Below are positions 36,200 to 44,237 of a DNA stretch of 49,761 bases, one piece after another. The DNA is from Bacteriovoracia bacterium. GTDB lineage: Bacteria; Bdellovibrionota; Bacteriovoracia; Bacteriovoracales; Bacteriovoracaceae. Each line of letters opens with the position of its first letter. The stretch's first letter is position 1. Location of the stretch: positions 1-49,761 of the forward strand of contig JAUHYH010000002.1 in NCBI GenBank assembly GCA_030426585.1, written 5' to 3'. The position numbers were made by a program, and so were the translations under genes. The notes below the pieces were generated by a model. That model was given only the letters and a program-made list of their open reading frames with translations. It was not told the origin of the DNA and searched no databases.

Positions 36200-37168
36200 A
36201 TGGCAAAATACGCGATATTAACCAGTGGTGGTGATAGCCCAGGAATGAACTGTGCAATCAGGGCGTTCACCAGATCCATGCTCTATCAAGGTCATAAAGT
36301 CGTTGGGATCAAACGTGGTTATAGTGGTCTTCTCAATAAAGACTTCGTTAACCTAACAGCTTCCTCTGTTGGAAATATTATCCAACGAGGAGGAACTATC
36401 CTCCAAAGCTCTCGCTGCTTAAAGTTTCATGAGAAAAAATTCAGAAAAGCTGCGGCTCAAAAACTGGAAGAAGAAAAAATTAAGGGTCTCTGTGTTATTG
36501 GTGGAGATGGGTCTTTTAAAGGAGCCTATGCACTTTACAACGATTTCAAAGTACCTGTCGTTGGAATCCCAGGAACAATAGACAATGATATCTCTGGGAC
36601 TGAATACACTATCGGACACGATACAGCCGTTCAAACAGCAGTTGAAGCTGTCGATAAAATTCGAGACACGGCCTTTTCCCATGATCGAGTTTTCCTCATT
36701 GAAGTCATGGGAAGAAACTCATCATCTTTGGCCCTCAAGGTTGGAATTTGTACCGGTGCTGAAAACGTTATTGTTCCAGGTAACGAAATCCCCTACCAAG
36801 AAATTGGAGACAAAATTAAAAAAGGTGAAGAACGTGGAAAAAAAGGATCAATCCTAATTGTTGCTGAAGGTGGCAAAGAAGGCAGATCCTATAACATCCA
36901 AAAAGAACTTCAAGATCGCTTTAATATCCAATCGAAGGTTTGTATTCTCGGACATATCCAAAGAGGAGGAAGCCCCTCTGCCATGGATCGACTCATCGCA
37001 ACAGAAATGGGTGTTCTTGCAAGCCAATCTTTGAGTCATTTCAAAGAGCCAATGGTAACAACTTATACTGCGGGAGAAGTAGGCCTAACATCTTTTCCAC
37101 AGTGTCTTACAGGAAGAAGCGAGAACATCGAAGCTCAAATCGAATTAACAAGGATCCTGTCTATTTAA
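36200..37168 (+). CDS. pfkA: ATP-dependent 6-phosphofructokinase
   Basis: Phosphorylates fructose-6-phosphate in glycolysis. The 322-residue length is the bacterial PfkA size. ILTSGGDSPGMNCAIRA and GGDGSFKGAY form the nucleotide site; Gly rather than Asp after GGD fits ATP rather than pyrophosphate use. PGTIDNDISGTEYTIGHDTA has the catalytic aspartate, EVMGRNSSSLAL and ILGHIQRGGSPSAMDR complete the substrate site. It follows rlmH by 13 bases and may be read from the obgE promoter. No U-rich terminator hairpin is apparent after it. Confidence 0.96.
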   Translation: MAKYAILTSGGDSPGMNCAIRAFTRSMLYQGHKVVGIKRGYSGLLNKDFVNLTASSVGNIIQRGGTILQSSRCLKFHEKKFRKAAAQKLEEEKIKGLCVIGGDGSFKGAYALYNDFKVPVVGIPGTIDNDISGTEYTIGHDTAVQTAVEAVDKIRDTAFSHDRVFLIEVMGRNSSSLALKVGICTGAENVIVPGNEIPYQEIGDKIKKGEERGKKGSILIVAEGGKEGRSYNIQKELQDRFNIQSKVCILGHIQRGGSPSAMDRLIATEMGVLASQSLSHFKEPMVTTYTAGEVGLTSFPQCLTGRSENIEAQIELTRILSI

Positions 37169-37288
37169 GGAACCCTTTTTTACAAGTTATTAACATTTCC
37201 TTACATTAAACACTTTCTATTTTGCATACTCTGTAATAAATAATATGTTGTGGCGAAAATTACAGGCTTTCTCACTAAGGAAAATCTT

Positions 37289-37294
37289 AAAGGA
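37289..37294 (+). promoter_or_regulatory. Shine-Dalgarno that sets the start at 37301
   Basis: AAAGGA lies six bases before the ATG at 37301. It favours that start, which begins a good signal peptide, over the upstream in-frame GTG at 37250. Confidence 0.6.
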
Positions 37295-37300
37295 CAGTTT

Positions 37301-39262
37301 ATGCCCGTTAAAAAAATTCTTCAGTTCTTCATCGCTTTAACTTTTGCAGTCTTCTTGATGGAAACAAGTTCGGCTCAAGAGTATGGAGTTGGAAACAAAC
37401 TCGAATACCATGGTGGGACAACTCATGTCAGACTCGGTGGTGGTGTTAATAAAAACTTTCCTCTTAACTATAAAAAAGTTTGCGTTGAAGACACAACTGC
37501 TTATGACCCTGATTCGTCAGCAACTGGGACAGCAGATTCAGTAGGTTCTGATGATGGGTTTGGTTCTTTTACGACAACAACAAATGGTGCTGGAGTTCCT
37601 GAAACAACTTTTGATATTGAATTTATTCAAGACACAGAAGAAATGCATAACCTTCTTAGTATTTCAGGTCTTATAGCCGCACAATTAAAATTTAGAGGTA
37701 GAAAACTTCCTGGAATGAACCTTGATGCTAGAGGTGATAAAGAATTCAAACTTAACGATACAACTTTAAATCTAGTTCTAAAGGTTAAGTCAAACTTTGG
37801 TCGACAGATGATTAAAGACGATTCACTAAAAGAAGAATATCAAGCAATGCTTGAAAATGGTGAGTACGAAAAATTTGAAAAATATTGTGGAACTCACTAT
37901 GTAGCATGGCAGAGAAGACAAGGAGTTGTTTCGGCAATTCTAACTGTTAGTGATCTTACTGAAGAGCAAAAACAAAACCTAAGGGCCTCATTTGAAATTG
38001 GAACTCCTCCTGAAAGTCAGTATGGTGATGATTACGATGATGGTGGTTGGGGAGACAATGATGATAATAATGATAATGACGACGACTGGGGTGGCGGAGA
38101 CGACGATGACTGGGATGACGGTTGGGGAGACGACTGGGGTTCAAGCTCAGCAGTTGAAAGAGATACTGGTTTTAATAATGAACCACTTGATGATTTAGTA
38201 AAAGAACCTAAAGTTCCTGTTGATCCAATTGACCCTATAGTTCCTTCAAAAGGAGTCGGTGCAAGATTCAGCATTAATAACTTTCTTAAGGCCGTAAGAA
38301 AAATTGGTAAGAAGGCAACACTTAAATTCTACGCGAACGGAGGTGGTGGTCCCCAGCATCTTGGGAAACTCGCTTCATCATTTAACGGTGGGAAGAGTTC
38401 GTTCCAAGATGTTCTTGAAGGAATCGGTCACTACTTAGAAAATTTTAGCTTTCACTCAGCTCCGCCTGTTGAGTATTATCTTGTTCCTTATTTTGATTAT
38501 GAAAAACAAGAAAATGATATCGATCACGCATTATTAAAAAATACATATTATGCTTACGTTGAAGTTGAAAATAGTATGGTTTCGATTCAAGAACATCTAA
38601 AAAAACTCTCTCTAGTAACAGATAAAAAAGAGGTTACTTATTTTAGAGAAAAATTAAGACAACTTGATGAAATCAGAACAACACTTTGGGACATGGGTCA
38701 GAAGATCCTTGAGGGTGAGATCTATACAATGTCTGATATTCCAAGAATTCCTAGAGTGAATTGGAGTAAGTTTATTCCTCAAGTAAAAGGATTGAAATTC
38801 TCTTTTAATTGTTTTTCTAAAGACCCAGGAACTAAATGTGGAGCCCCATATAAACTCTTAAAAAGACCTGCTTACTGGCAAGCAACTTTTGACTTGAATG
38901 CAAGAATTAGCGTTCCTCACAAGGTTAAATCTGTAACTTTCGCTATAAATGGTAGAACAAAGAAAGTTGTCCTTGGTCATGTTGATAATGGAGACTCAAT
39001 TAAGTCAGATGATTCGACTTTGGAGTTCAACACTTACAACCGTGGTAAGGTCACTATAAACGCTGGAAAAATGACGATGGATAAGTACCGTGAACGCTAT
39101 GTCCAACTCACTCAGAGTGAAAAAAATATTCCTGAGGGTTCTATGCTTATAACACTTAAAAGTGGTGAAGTTATAGAAATCCCACTCGGAAGACCTAAGA
39201 TGGTTGGAAACCACGGACAGTGGAAATCTTCTACTTTTAAAGGTTCTCAAACAAGTCACTAA
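37301..39262 (+). CDS. Exported protein of unknown function with Asp/Gly/Trp-rich linker
   Basis: A 653-residue protein with a signal peptide (MPVKKILQFFIALTFAVFLM, cleavage after SSA near residue 25). An N-terminal region of about 210 residues precedes a low-complexity acidic linker at about residues 239-282, made of Asp, Gly and Trp with some Asn. A C-terminal region of some 350 residues follows, with two cysteine-containing segments (FSFNCFSKDPGTKCGAPYK). The linker could bind Ca2+ or act as a spacer in the periplasm or outside the cell; that is conjecture. I recognise no family. The gene is monocistronic and ends just before a bidirectional hairpin. Confidence 0.75.
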   Translation: MPVKKILQFFIALTFAVFLMETSSAQEYGVGNKLEYHGGTTHVRLGGGVNKNFPLNYKKVCVEDTTAYDPDSSATGTADSVGSDDGFGSFTTTTNGAGVPETTFDIEFIQDTEEMHNLLSISGLIAAQLKFRGRKLPGMNLDARGDKEFKLNDTTLNLVLKVKSNFGRQMIKDDSLKEEYQAMLENGEYEKFEKYCGTHYVAWQRRQGVVSAILTVSDLTEEQKQNLRASFEIGTPPESQYGDDYDDGGWGDNDDNNDNDDDWGGGDDDDWDDGWGDDWGSSSAVERDTGFNNEPLDDLVKEPKVPVDPIDPIVPSKGVGARFSINNFLKAVRKIGKKATLKFYANGGGGPQHLGKLASSFNGGKSSFQDVLEGIGHYLENFSFHSAPPVEYYLVPYFDYEKQENDIDHALLKNTYYAYVEVENSMVSIQEHLKKLSLVTDKKEVTYFREKLRQLDEIRTTLWDMGQKILEGEIYTMSDIPRIPRVNWSKFIPQVKGLKFSFNCFSKDPGTKCGAPYKLLKRPAYWQATFDLNARISVPHKVKSVTFAINGRTKKVVLGHVDNGDSIKSDDSTLEFNTYNRGKVTINAGKMTMDKYRERYVQLTQSEKNIPEGSMLITLKSGEVIEIPLGRPKMVGNHGQWKSSTFKGSQTSH

Positions 39263-39268
39263 TCATTT

Positions 39269-39296
39269 TTAAGGCAGGTTAAATAACCTGCCTTAA
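39269..39296. terminator. Hairpin shared by two convergent genes
   Basis: A perfect 12-base inverted repeat (TTAAGGCAGGTT / AACCTGCCTTAA) with a four-base loop. It lies seven bases after the stop at 39262 and is followed on the plus strand by TTTCTTT, so it probably terminates the rightward gene. It also contains the stop codon and last codons of the leftward gene at 39279. Confidence 0.7.
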
Positions 39297-39770
39297 TTTC
39301 TTTCCTTCACTTGCCTCTTTAATTATTTCTTTAAAACTAATTATTTTTAGATTACCAACAAAATCGTCCGATATATAAATATGATTTTGCCCTTCTCGAG
39401 GTAAAGTGTGATGAACAAAAGAACCATTGGCCTTAATTTTCCCACTGGCAAAACAATCATTGATCCCTTTTAAGGGAATGACATCAGCTAATGTCCAAAA
39501 GAGAATCAATGTTGGAATTTCAAACCAAGCCAATTGGTCATTTTGAAGAGAGCGTGACTCTTCATCCTCTAGGCAAATTACATAACGACGATTGGAAACT
39601 TTAATACCGCAGCTCTTAGTGAAATAGATCACTTTTTCTTTAAGAAGTCGTCCGTATTTCCCAAATCCTACGACCTCAAGCCCTGGCATCCCTTTGGTCG
39701 TGTAACCAAAAATCTTAAAATTTCTGTGTTGATTCTCTATGACCTGAAATGAATTTATAAAAGTCTGCAT
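39279..39770 (-). CDS. Stand-alone ComM/YifB N-terminal-like (ChlI-type) domain protein
   Basis: A 163-residue protein that resembles only the N-terminal domain of the ComM/YifB helicase family: FGYTTKGMPGLEVVGFGKYG corresponds to the GLPGFxIVGL entry, KVSNRRYVICLEDEESRSLQ to the NKRITVNLAPAD strand, and FEIPTLILFWTLADVIP to the FDLPIALGIL helix. No Walker A, AAA+ or C-terminal Mg-chelatase part follows. It may be a degenerate remnant or a dedicated small protein. Its last codons lie within a terminator hairpin. It is downstream of gdhA with element B between them. Confidence 0.55.
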   Translation of the reverse strand: MQTFINSFQVIENQHRNFKIFGYTTKGMPGLEVVGFGKYGRLLKEKVIYFTKSCGIKVSNRRYVICLEDEESRSLQNDQLAWFEIPTLILFWTLADVIPLKGINDCFASGKIKANGSFVHHTLPREGQNHIYISDDFVGNLKIISFKEIIKEASEGKKLRQVI

Positions 39771-39839
39771 CCCAAACTTATAAGCGAATTAAGGCAAACT
39801 CTGAATAAAGATCTTAACCTATTTCAATATTGAAGCAGG

Positions 39840-39964
39840 AGTTTCAGCGGAAATTTTTATACTGAAAAGGAAAGCGAGGAGGGAGCACCGGAGTTTACGC
39901 TTTGGTAAATGAGGATGCTCCCGACGAAGTTTGACGTATTCAGGATGAAAATTAACCTGAAACT
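39840..39964 (-). ncRNA. Candidate structured element B (same family as 34141-34244)
   Basis: Read on the minus strand. Outer stem AGTTTCAG 39840-39847 with CTGAAACT 39957-39964 (8 of 8). A further 14-base stem joins 39853-39866 and 39939-39952 (13 of 14 including one G-U). Middle stem GGGAGCA 39881-39887 with TGCTCCC 39916-39922. Apical stem TTTAC 39894-39898 with GTAAA 39905-39909, closing a six-base loop that reads CAAAGC on the minus strand. The internal strand carries CGTCAAACTTCG. It begins at the last base of the gdhA stop codon and lies 69 bases before the gene at 39770. Confidence 0.5.
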
Positions 39965-41229
39965 TACGGCCACATGCCCCGGAGACGCATGGCCTTGCTG
40001 AGACGCTGAAGCGAACTAATCATCGCCGCTTGCTTCATATCAACATTAAATTTTTCTGAGTTTTTATGAACAATTTCAAAGGCGTCATAAAGAACATCTT
40101 TAAGCTTTTTGTTGATTTGCTCTAAGTCCCAAAAATGTTGCTGAAGACCTTGAACCCATTCAAAGTAACTTACAATAACACCACCAGCGTTACAAAGAAT
40201 ATCCGGGATAATATATCCACCGCGTTCAACAATAATCTTAACAGCTTCTTTGGTAACAGGTCCATTAGCACCTTCAGCTATGATTCTTGCTTTTACATTG
40301 CCTGCATTGTTTTCTGTAATAACACTATCAATGGCAGCTGGAATAAGAATATCTACGTCTAGTTTAAGAAGTTCCTCGTTGGAGATTTGTTGACAGTCAC
40401 CTTTATAATCTTTGAGAAGATTTCGGTTTTTTGTCCATTCAATGATTTCATCTAGGTTAAGCCCATTTTCATTATAAATAGCGCCTGAGACATCTGAAAC
40501 AGCACAGATTTTTGCGTTAAACTTATCTTTCAAGTCCACTGCAGCAGGCATCGCAACTTTACCAAAACCATGAATGGCAACTGTGGTTTTATCTGTTAAT
40601 TGAACTCCAAGTTTCTTACAGGCAAATTGAATACAGTAGGAAACTCCTAAACCTGTGGCATCGGCACGACCAAGGGAGCCACCAACAACAATCGGTTTAC
40701 CTGTAACAACACCGGGAACCGCATAGCCTCCAATCTGAGAGTAGGTATCCATGAACCATGCCATTGTTTGAGCATCAGTTCCGATATCTGGAGCAGGAAC
40801 GTCATTCTCGGGACCAATAAAAGGGCCTATCTCAATAGCGTATCTTCTTGTTAGTGATTGAAGTTCTTGTCTCGAAAGCTTTGTAGGATCTACTCGAACC
40901 CCACCTTTAGCCCCTCCAAGCGGAAGACCAACTAGTGCACATTTAAAAGTCATGAGCATTGCAAGTGCGGCTGTTTCTGAAAGATCGACGTGTGCGTGAA
41001 AACGTATCCCACCCTTCCCTGGTCCAAGGGTCATATTATGCTGAACTCTATAACCTTCGAAAGTTTTTACAGTCCCATCATCAAGTCGAATAGGAACTGA
41101 AACCTGAATTGCTCTTTTGGGATAACGCAACCTTTCAACCACGTTAGGATCTATTTTGGCTGTCTCTGCAGCAGATTCCAGTTGGTATAGTGCATCTTTG
41201 TAGAGCGGGCTACTCGTAATGTCGTTCAT
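39964..41229 (-). CDS. gdhA: Glutamate dehydrogenase (Glu/Leu/Phe/Val family)
   Basis: A 421-residue hexameric-type GDH that interconverts glutamate with 2-oxoglutarate and ammonium. Conserved segments are LGPGKGGIRFHAHVDLSE, ALVGLPLGGAKGGVRVDP with the catalytic lysine, PAPDIGTDAQTMAWFMDTYS, and the NAD(P) domain motif HGFGKVAMPAA. AEGANGPVTKEA and CNAGGVIVSYFEWVQG follow as usual. GAGGAGAG is a strong ribosome site 7-14 bases before the ATG. NAD versus NADP use cannot be settled by eye. It is transcribed leftward alone or with the small gene at 39279. Confidence 0.95.
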   Translation of the reverse strand: MNDITSSPLYKDALYQLESAAETAKIDPNVVERLRYPKRAIQVSVPIRLDDGTVKTFEGYRVQHNMTLGPGKGGIRFHAHVDLSETAALAMLMTFKCALVGLPLGGAKGGVRVDPTKLSRQELQSLTRRYAIEIGPFIGPENDVPAPDIGTDAQTMAWFMDTYSQIGGYAVPGVVTGKPIVVGGSLGRADATGLGVSYCIQFACKKLGVQLTDKTTVAIHGFGKVAMPAAVDLKDKFNAKICAVSDVSGAIYNENGLNLDEIIEWTKNRNLLKDYKGDCQQISNEELLKLDVDILIPAAIDSVITENNAGNVKARIIAEGANGPVTKEAVKIIVERGGYIIPDILCNAGGVIVSYFEWVQGLQQHFWDLEQINKKLKDVLYDAFEIVHKNSEKFNVDMKQAAMISSLQRLSKAMRLRGMWP

Positions 41230-41286
41230 GGGAACTCTCCTCTAAAAGTCTTTCGACTATTTTAGACAAAGAACTCGGGAAAATCT

Positions 41287-42159
41287 TTAAAATTTTGAAT
41301 AAAAATTGAAAGAAAGGAGGGTCGAATCGGAAAATTTGATATTGTTTAGCTTATCTTCTTGTGCAGATAGACGAACAGTAAATCCAGGCATTAGACTTTT
41401 ATCGACACTGAGGAGGTATCTTTCCTCTCCAAAGTTTAAGTTCGCTGCAACATAAAGCCCAACTTTTTGGTAATGCTTTGAAAGGTTTACTTCTACTTGC
41501 TGGTTAACACCAACAACACTATTCACATCTAAGTAAGGGTTATCAAACTGAGTGATAAGAATCCCTTTTAAAATTCTTGGCTTAAACCTTAATTTGTAGT
41601 TCTTAGCAATTTGTACTTTTTTGTCGTTTCTACTCTGAAGTTTTTCAGACTTTTGCTCTTTTTTATCAACATAAGTTTGGTAGCTATAATTGTCGTAGAT
41701 GAAAACAGATTCAGAGTTTGTAATATTTCGATTTTCATCGATGATATCATCTCGGTTTTCAGATCTTCGCCACTCTTCAAGTTGATCCTTAAGAGGCTCT
41801 TGAGTTTGACGACGGAAATATCGAAAGAATTCGCTTTGAACGATTTCAGTCTTTTCCTTTCTGGCTTGTTCAAAGTAGAAACCAGAGTCCTCAAAACCAA
41901 ATCTCGTTGCCCACTGGTCTTGTTGTCTCCAGAATTGCAAACGGCTATTGACCCTATTAAAGATCGTAGCATGCTTTTGATTGAACTCTTGGTATCTTCT
42001 TTGTTGGTAAAAATTCTTGTCTGTAGAGATAATCATCTCTTCTGGAACAACATAGGAAGGAGTCTCTTGTTCAACAAAAGCGAAAACATCACTTTGAACT
42101 ATTCCGTTCAAAAGCAATGTGAATGAAAAAAGTAAAATCATTCTGTTATAACTAAGCAT
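41287..42159 (-). CDS. Predicted exported (possibly outer-membrane) protein of unknown function
   Basis: A 290-residue protein. I start it at ATG 42159, which gives a signal peptide (MLSYNRMILLFSFTLLLNGI, cleavage likely after VFA) and has AAGGAGA nine bases upstream; the ATG at 42204 has neither. The middle is rich in charged, Gln/Arg/Glu helical sequence (NRVNSRLQFWRQQDQW). The last ~110 residues alternate hydrophobic and polar residues like beta strands and end FNFYSKF with a terminal Phe, as outer-membrane barrels often do. No family recognised. It lies downstream of a 314-base gene-free stretch. Confidence 0.68.
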   Translation of the reverse strand: MLSYNRMILLFSFTLLLNGIVQSDVFAFVEQETPSYVVPEEMIISTDKNFYQQRRYQEFNQKHATIFNRVNSRLQFWRQQDQWATRFGFEDSGFYFEQARKEKTEIVQSEFFRYFRRQTQEPLKDQLEEWRRSENRDDIIDENRNITNSESVFIYDNYSYQTYVDKKEQKSEKLQSRNDKKVQIAKNYKLRFKPRILKGILITQFDNPYLDVNSVVGVNQQVEVNLSKHYQKVGLYVAANLNFGEERYLLSVDKSLMPGFTVRLSAQEDKLNNIKFSDSTLLSFNFYSKF

Positions 42160-42473
42160 TCGCAACTTTCTCCTTCCCCACTTAATATGCAAAGAAAGGG
42201 CCAAATATACTCAAAATAACGAGGTTTAGAGAGGCTTTACCTGTCCAAGAGTTAGTCAGTGCCTATACTTTTTACAAAAAATGACCGTCCTTAGACTTTG
42301 TAAACCAACAGCTCGACCTCAAGAAATCACAAGACCCACCTGCCTCATAATCATGGCAAATTCAAGATGAGAATCAATAATTTTGACACTCGCTAAAGTA
42401 TTGATTTTCGCTGATTCCCCCATTTCTCTTACTTATTTCTATAGAATAATCACAGACACAAGGGGGGAGTCTT
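42160..42473. other. 314-base gene-free stretch between two divergent envelope genes
   Basis: Contains the ribosome sites of both flanking genes (AAGGAGA on the minus strand at 42169-42175, GGGGGGAG on the plus strand at 42462-42469). Promoter-like pieces are present, such as TTGACA at 42383-42388 and TATAGAAT at 42440-42447 on the plus strand, but none pair at a good spacing. I see no structured RNA, repeat or overlooked gene. Confidence 0.5.
42462..42469 (+). promoter_or_regulatory. Strong ribosome-binding site
   Basis: GGGGGGAG four bases before the ATG at 42474, unusually G-rich for this AT-rich genome. Confidence 0.55.
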
Positions 42474-43367
42474 ATGAAAAGTCATGTAGGATTTATTTTT
42501 GTTATTCTTTTCATTTATTCATGTCAGCCCAAGACTGAAGACTCTTCACAAGAAAATAATGAGCAGCAACTTGCCGCAGAAGCTGCTTACGAAGTTCGCT
42601 TGATTCAATACCTTAATTCTGTATGCTCTCCTTTTGATGATGACGTTAATATTCCTGGCATCAGAGCAAAGCTTTATCAAGGAGCTCCGAACTCTCAAGT
42701 TCTTGATGATTTTATGGTGAGAGGGAAACTCATCAATGAGAACATTTATTTGAGTAAACTTGCTATTGAACCCAGAAACTTCACGAAAGGTTTTGAGCAA
42801 AATAGCGGTGAAATGCTAAAAGATGAAAATGGAGACGTTCTCGTTGAGTGGTTTGGTTTAGATATGGAGTCATATATCAAACTGAGAGATGACCAAGAAG
42901 AAGGTTATTATACTTTCATGTCGAACATCGATGACGGTTTCGAGCTCGACCTTTTAAGTAATAATGAATGGCAAAGAGCCATTGGTTACGACGCCTGGAC
43001 TCCTCCAAAATATCATTGTTATACAACAAAAGAAGGGAGTCAGTCGGTCGCCTTTAGATTTACCGCCGATACTATTCTTAAAATGAAGGCCCGTTACTTC
43101 CAAGGTCCGAGATACCACATCTCCATGGAACTCTATATGAAAAAAGTTGCTGACCTTGATGCTCATAGCGATGAAGTCGTTTCTGTTTCGATCCCCAAAT
43201 GCGATTGCAACAAAGATGAATACACTATCATGGAAGAGGAAAACTTTGGGCTTCAACTAGCCAATGGAAATCCTTGTGAGGAACCAAATCCTAATGACCC
43301 TGATTTATTAGATGATGATGTTGTTAATCCTGATGGGATAGATCCAGACAATATCTCTAACTGGTAA
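42474..43367 (+). CDS. Lipoprotein of unknown function with acidic C-terminal tail
   Basis: A 297-residue predicted lipoprotein: MKSHVGFIFVILFIYSC places the lipidated cysteine at residue 17 (IYSC lipobox). A short Ser/Gln/Asn-rich spacer follows. The body contains several Cys (VCSPFDDD, HCYTTKEG, KCDCNKDE, NPCEEPNP) and ends in an Asp/Asn/Pro-rich tail (NPNDPDLLDDDVVNPDG). Such acidic Asp-rich tails may be flexible or metal-binding. No known domain was recognised. It is convergent with parB, three bases apart. Confidence 0.72.
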   Translation: MKSHVGFIFVILFIYSCQPKTEDSSQENNEQQLAAEAAYEVRLIQYLNSVCSPFDDDVNIPGIRAKLYQGAPNSQVLDDFMVRGKLINENIYLSKLAIEPRNFTKGFEQNSGEMLKDENGDVLVEWFGLDMESYIKLRDDQEEGYYTFMSNIDDGFELDLLSNNEWQRAIGYDAWTPPKYHCYTTKEGSQSVAFRFTADTILKMKARYFQGPRYHISMELYMKKVADLDAHSDEVVSVSIPKCDCNKDEYTIMEEENFGLQLANGNPCEEPNPNDPDLLDDDVVNPDGIDPDNISNW

Positions 43368-43370
43368 TAA

Positions 43371-44225
43371 CTAATTTAAACTTTTTTCAAGCAGCTCTTT
43401 AAGCTCAAGCTTCGTTTGATAATCCAAAGACTCCATTTGGTCTTGAATATTCCCTTTTAGGAAAGCGGTCGCTTTAGGGAGCTTGCCCCCTTTCTTGGAA
43501 CGACTTGTTTTACTAAGAGGCTCTTTACTAATAAGTGATTTTAGCTCTGCTCGTTTAATTAAGTCCCCCGAGAGGATCTTTTTCTTGATTCGTGCTTTCA
43601 GTTTTGGGTTCGTTACCTTTTGCCACTCAAGAAGAACATACTTTTCAATATTAAACTTCTTAGCAGCTTCCTTAACAGTCTTAGGTAGCTTCCCAATTAA
43701 AAGGCATCTGTGAACTTCTGATTTAGAAACACCAAGAGCTGCCTGGATCTTTCTTTCTGAGGCTCCAGTTGTTTTCTGGTAAGCCAGAATACTGTCTGCT
43801 TGATCGATATAATGGAGAGCTTCTCTGGCAGAGTTCTCAGAGAACTGGATCGCCATGAGTTCTTCATCTGTTTTATTTTCAAGTATAAAACAAGGAGCTT
43901 CTTTCATTTCCTTAATTGTAGACATTGCTCGGAAACGTCTTTCTCCACAAATAAGAACGAACTTATCTCCTTCCCTGTGAAGAACAAGTGGCTGGATCAA
44001 TCCATTTTCACGAATATTATCAGCAAGTTCCATGATAGATTCATCATTGAATTTTGTTCGAACTTGTTTACGAACGACAATGTCCTTAAGCTTAACTTTC
44101 TCAAGCTCAGCTCCTCTCAGTAGTTTCTCATCTGTAAGCTTTAGAATACTGAGATCGAGTCCCGATGTAAGATCAACACTTTTTCTTTTCCGCTTCGAAA
44201 CTCGTTTAGCAAACGTTTTTGCCAT
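43371..44225 (-). CDS. parB: ParB/Spo0J-family partition protein
   Basis: A 284-residue CTP-binding DNA clamp protein. The ParB N-terminal domain includes VRKQVRTKFNDESIMELADN, ENGLIQPLVLHREG and GERRFRAM (residues about 94-101, the CTP/arginine motif). QFSENSAREALHYIDQADSI corresponds to the next conserved box. The helix-turn-helix is ASERKIQAALGVSKSEVHRC. The basic N-terminus and the C-terminal KSRSKKGGKLPK-like region are typical. It lies 12 bases after parA. The usual gidA/gidB neighbours are absent and no canonical parS palindrome is seen nearby. Confidence 0.92.
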   Translation of the reverse strand: MAKTFAKRVSKRKRKSVDLTSGLDLSILKLTDEKLLRGAELEKVKLKDIVVRKQVRTKFNDESIMELADNIRENGLIQPLVLHREGDKFVLICGERRFRAMSTIKEMKEAPCFILENKTDEELMAIQFSENSAREALHYIDQADSILAYQKTTGASERKIQAALGVSKSEVHRCLLIGKLPKTVKEAAKKFNIEKYVLLEWQKVTNPKLKARIKKKILSGDLIKRAELKSLISKEPLSKTSRSKKGGKLPKATAFLKGNIQDQMESLDYQTKLELKELLEKSLN

Positions 44226-44237
44226 ATAGACTCTTCC

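Noticed and set aside
38016-38143. Tandem repeat array or CRISPR-like repeat in the Asp-rich region
   Set aside because: The GAC/GAT/TGG/GGA repetition comes from low-complexity coding sequence in an intact frame; there are no regular repeat-spacer units.
42383-42415. Sigma-28 (flagellar) promoter, TAAAGTAT ... GCTGATTC
   Set aside because: The spacer is about eight bases, shorter than the usual eleven, and the downstream gene is a lipoprotein with no flagellar link.
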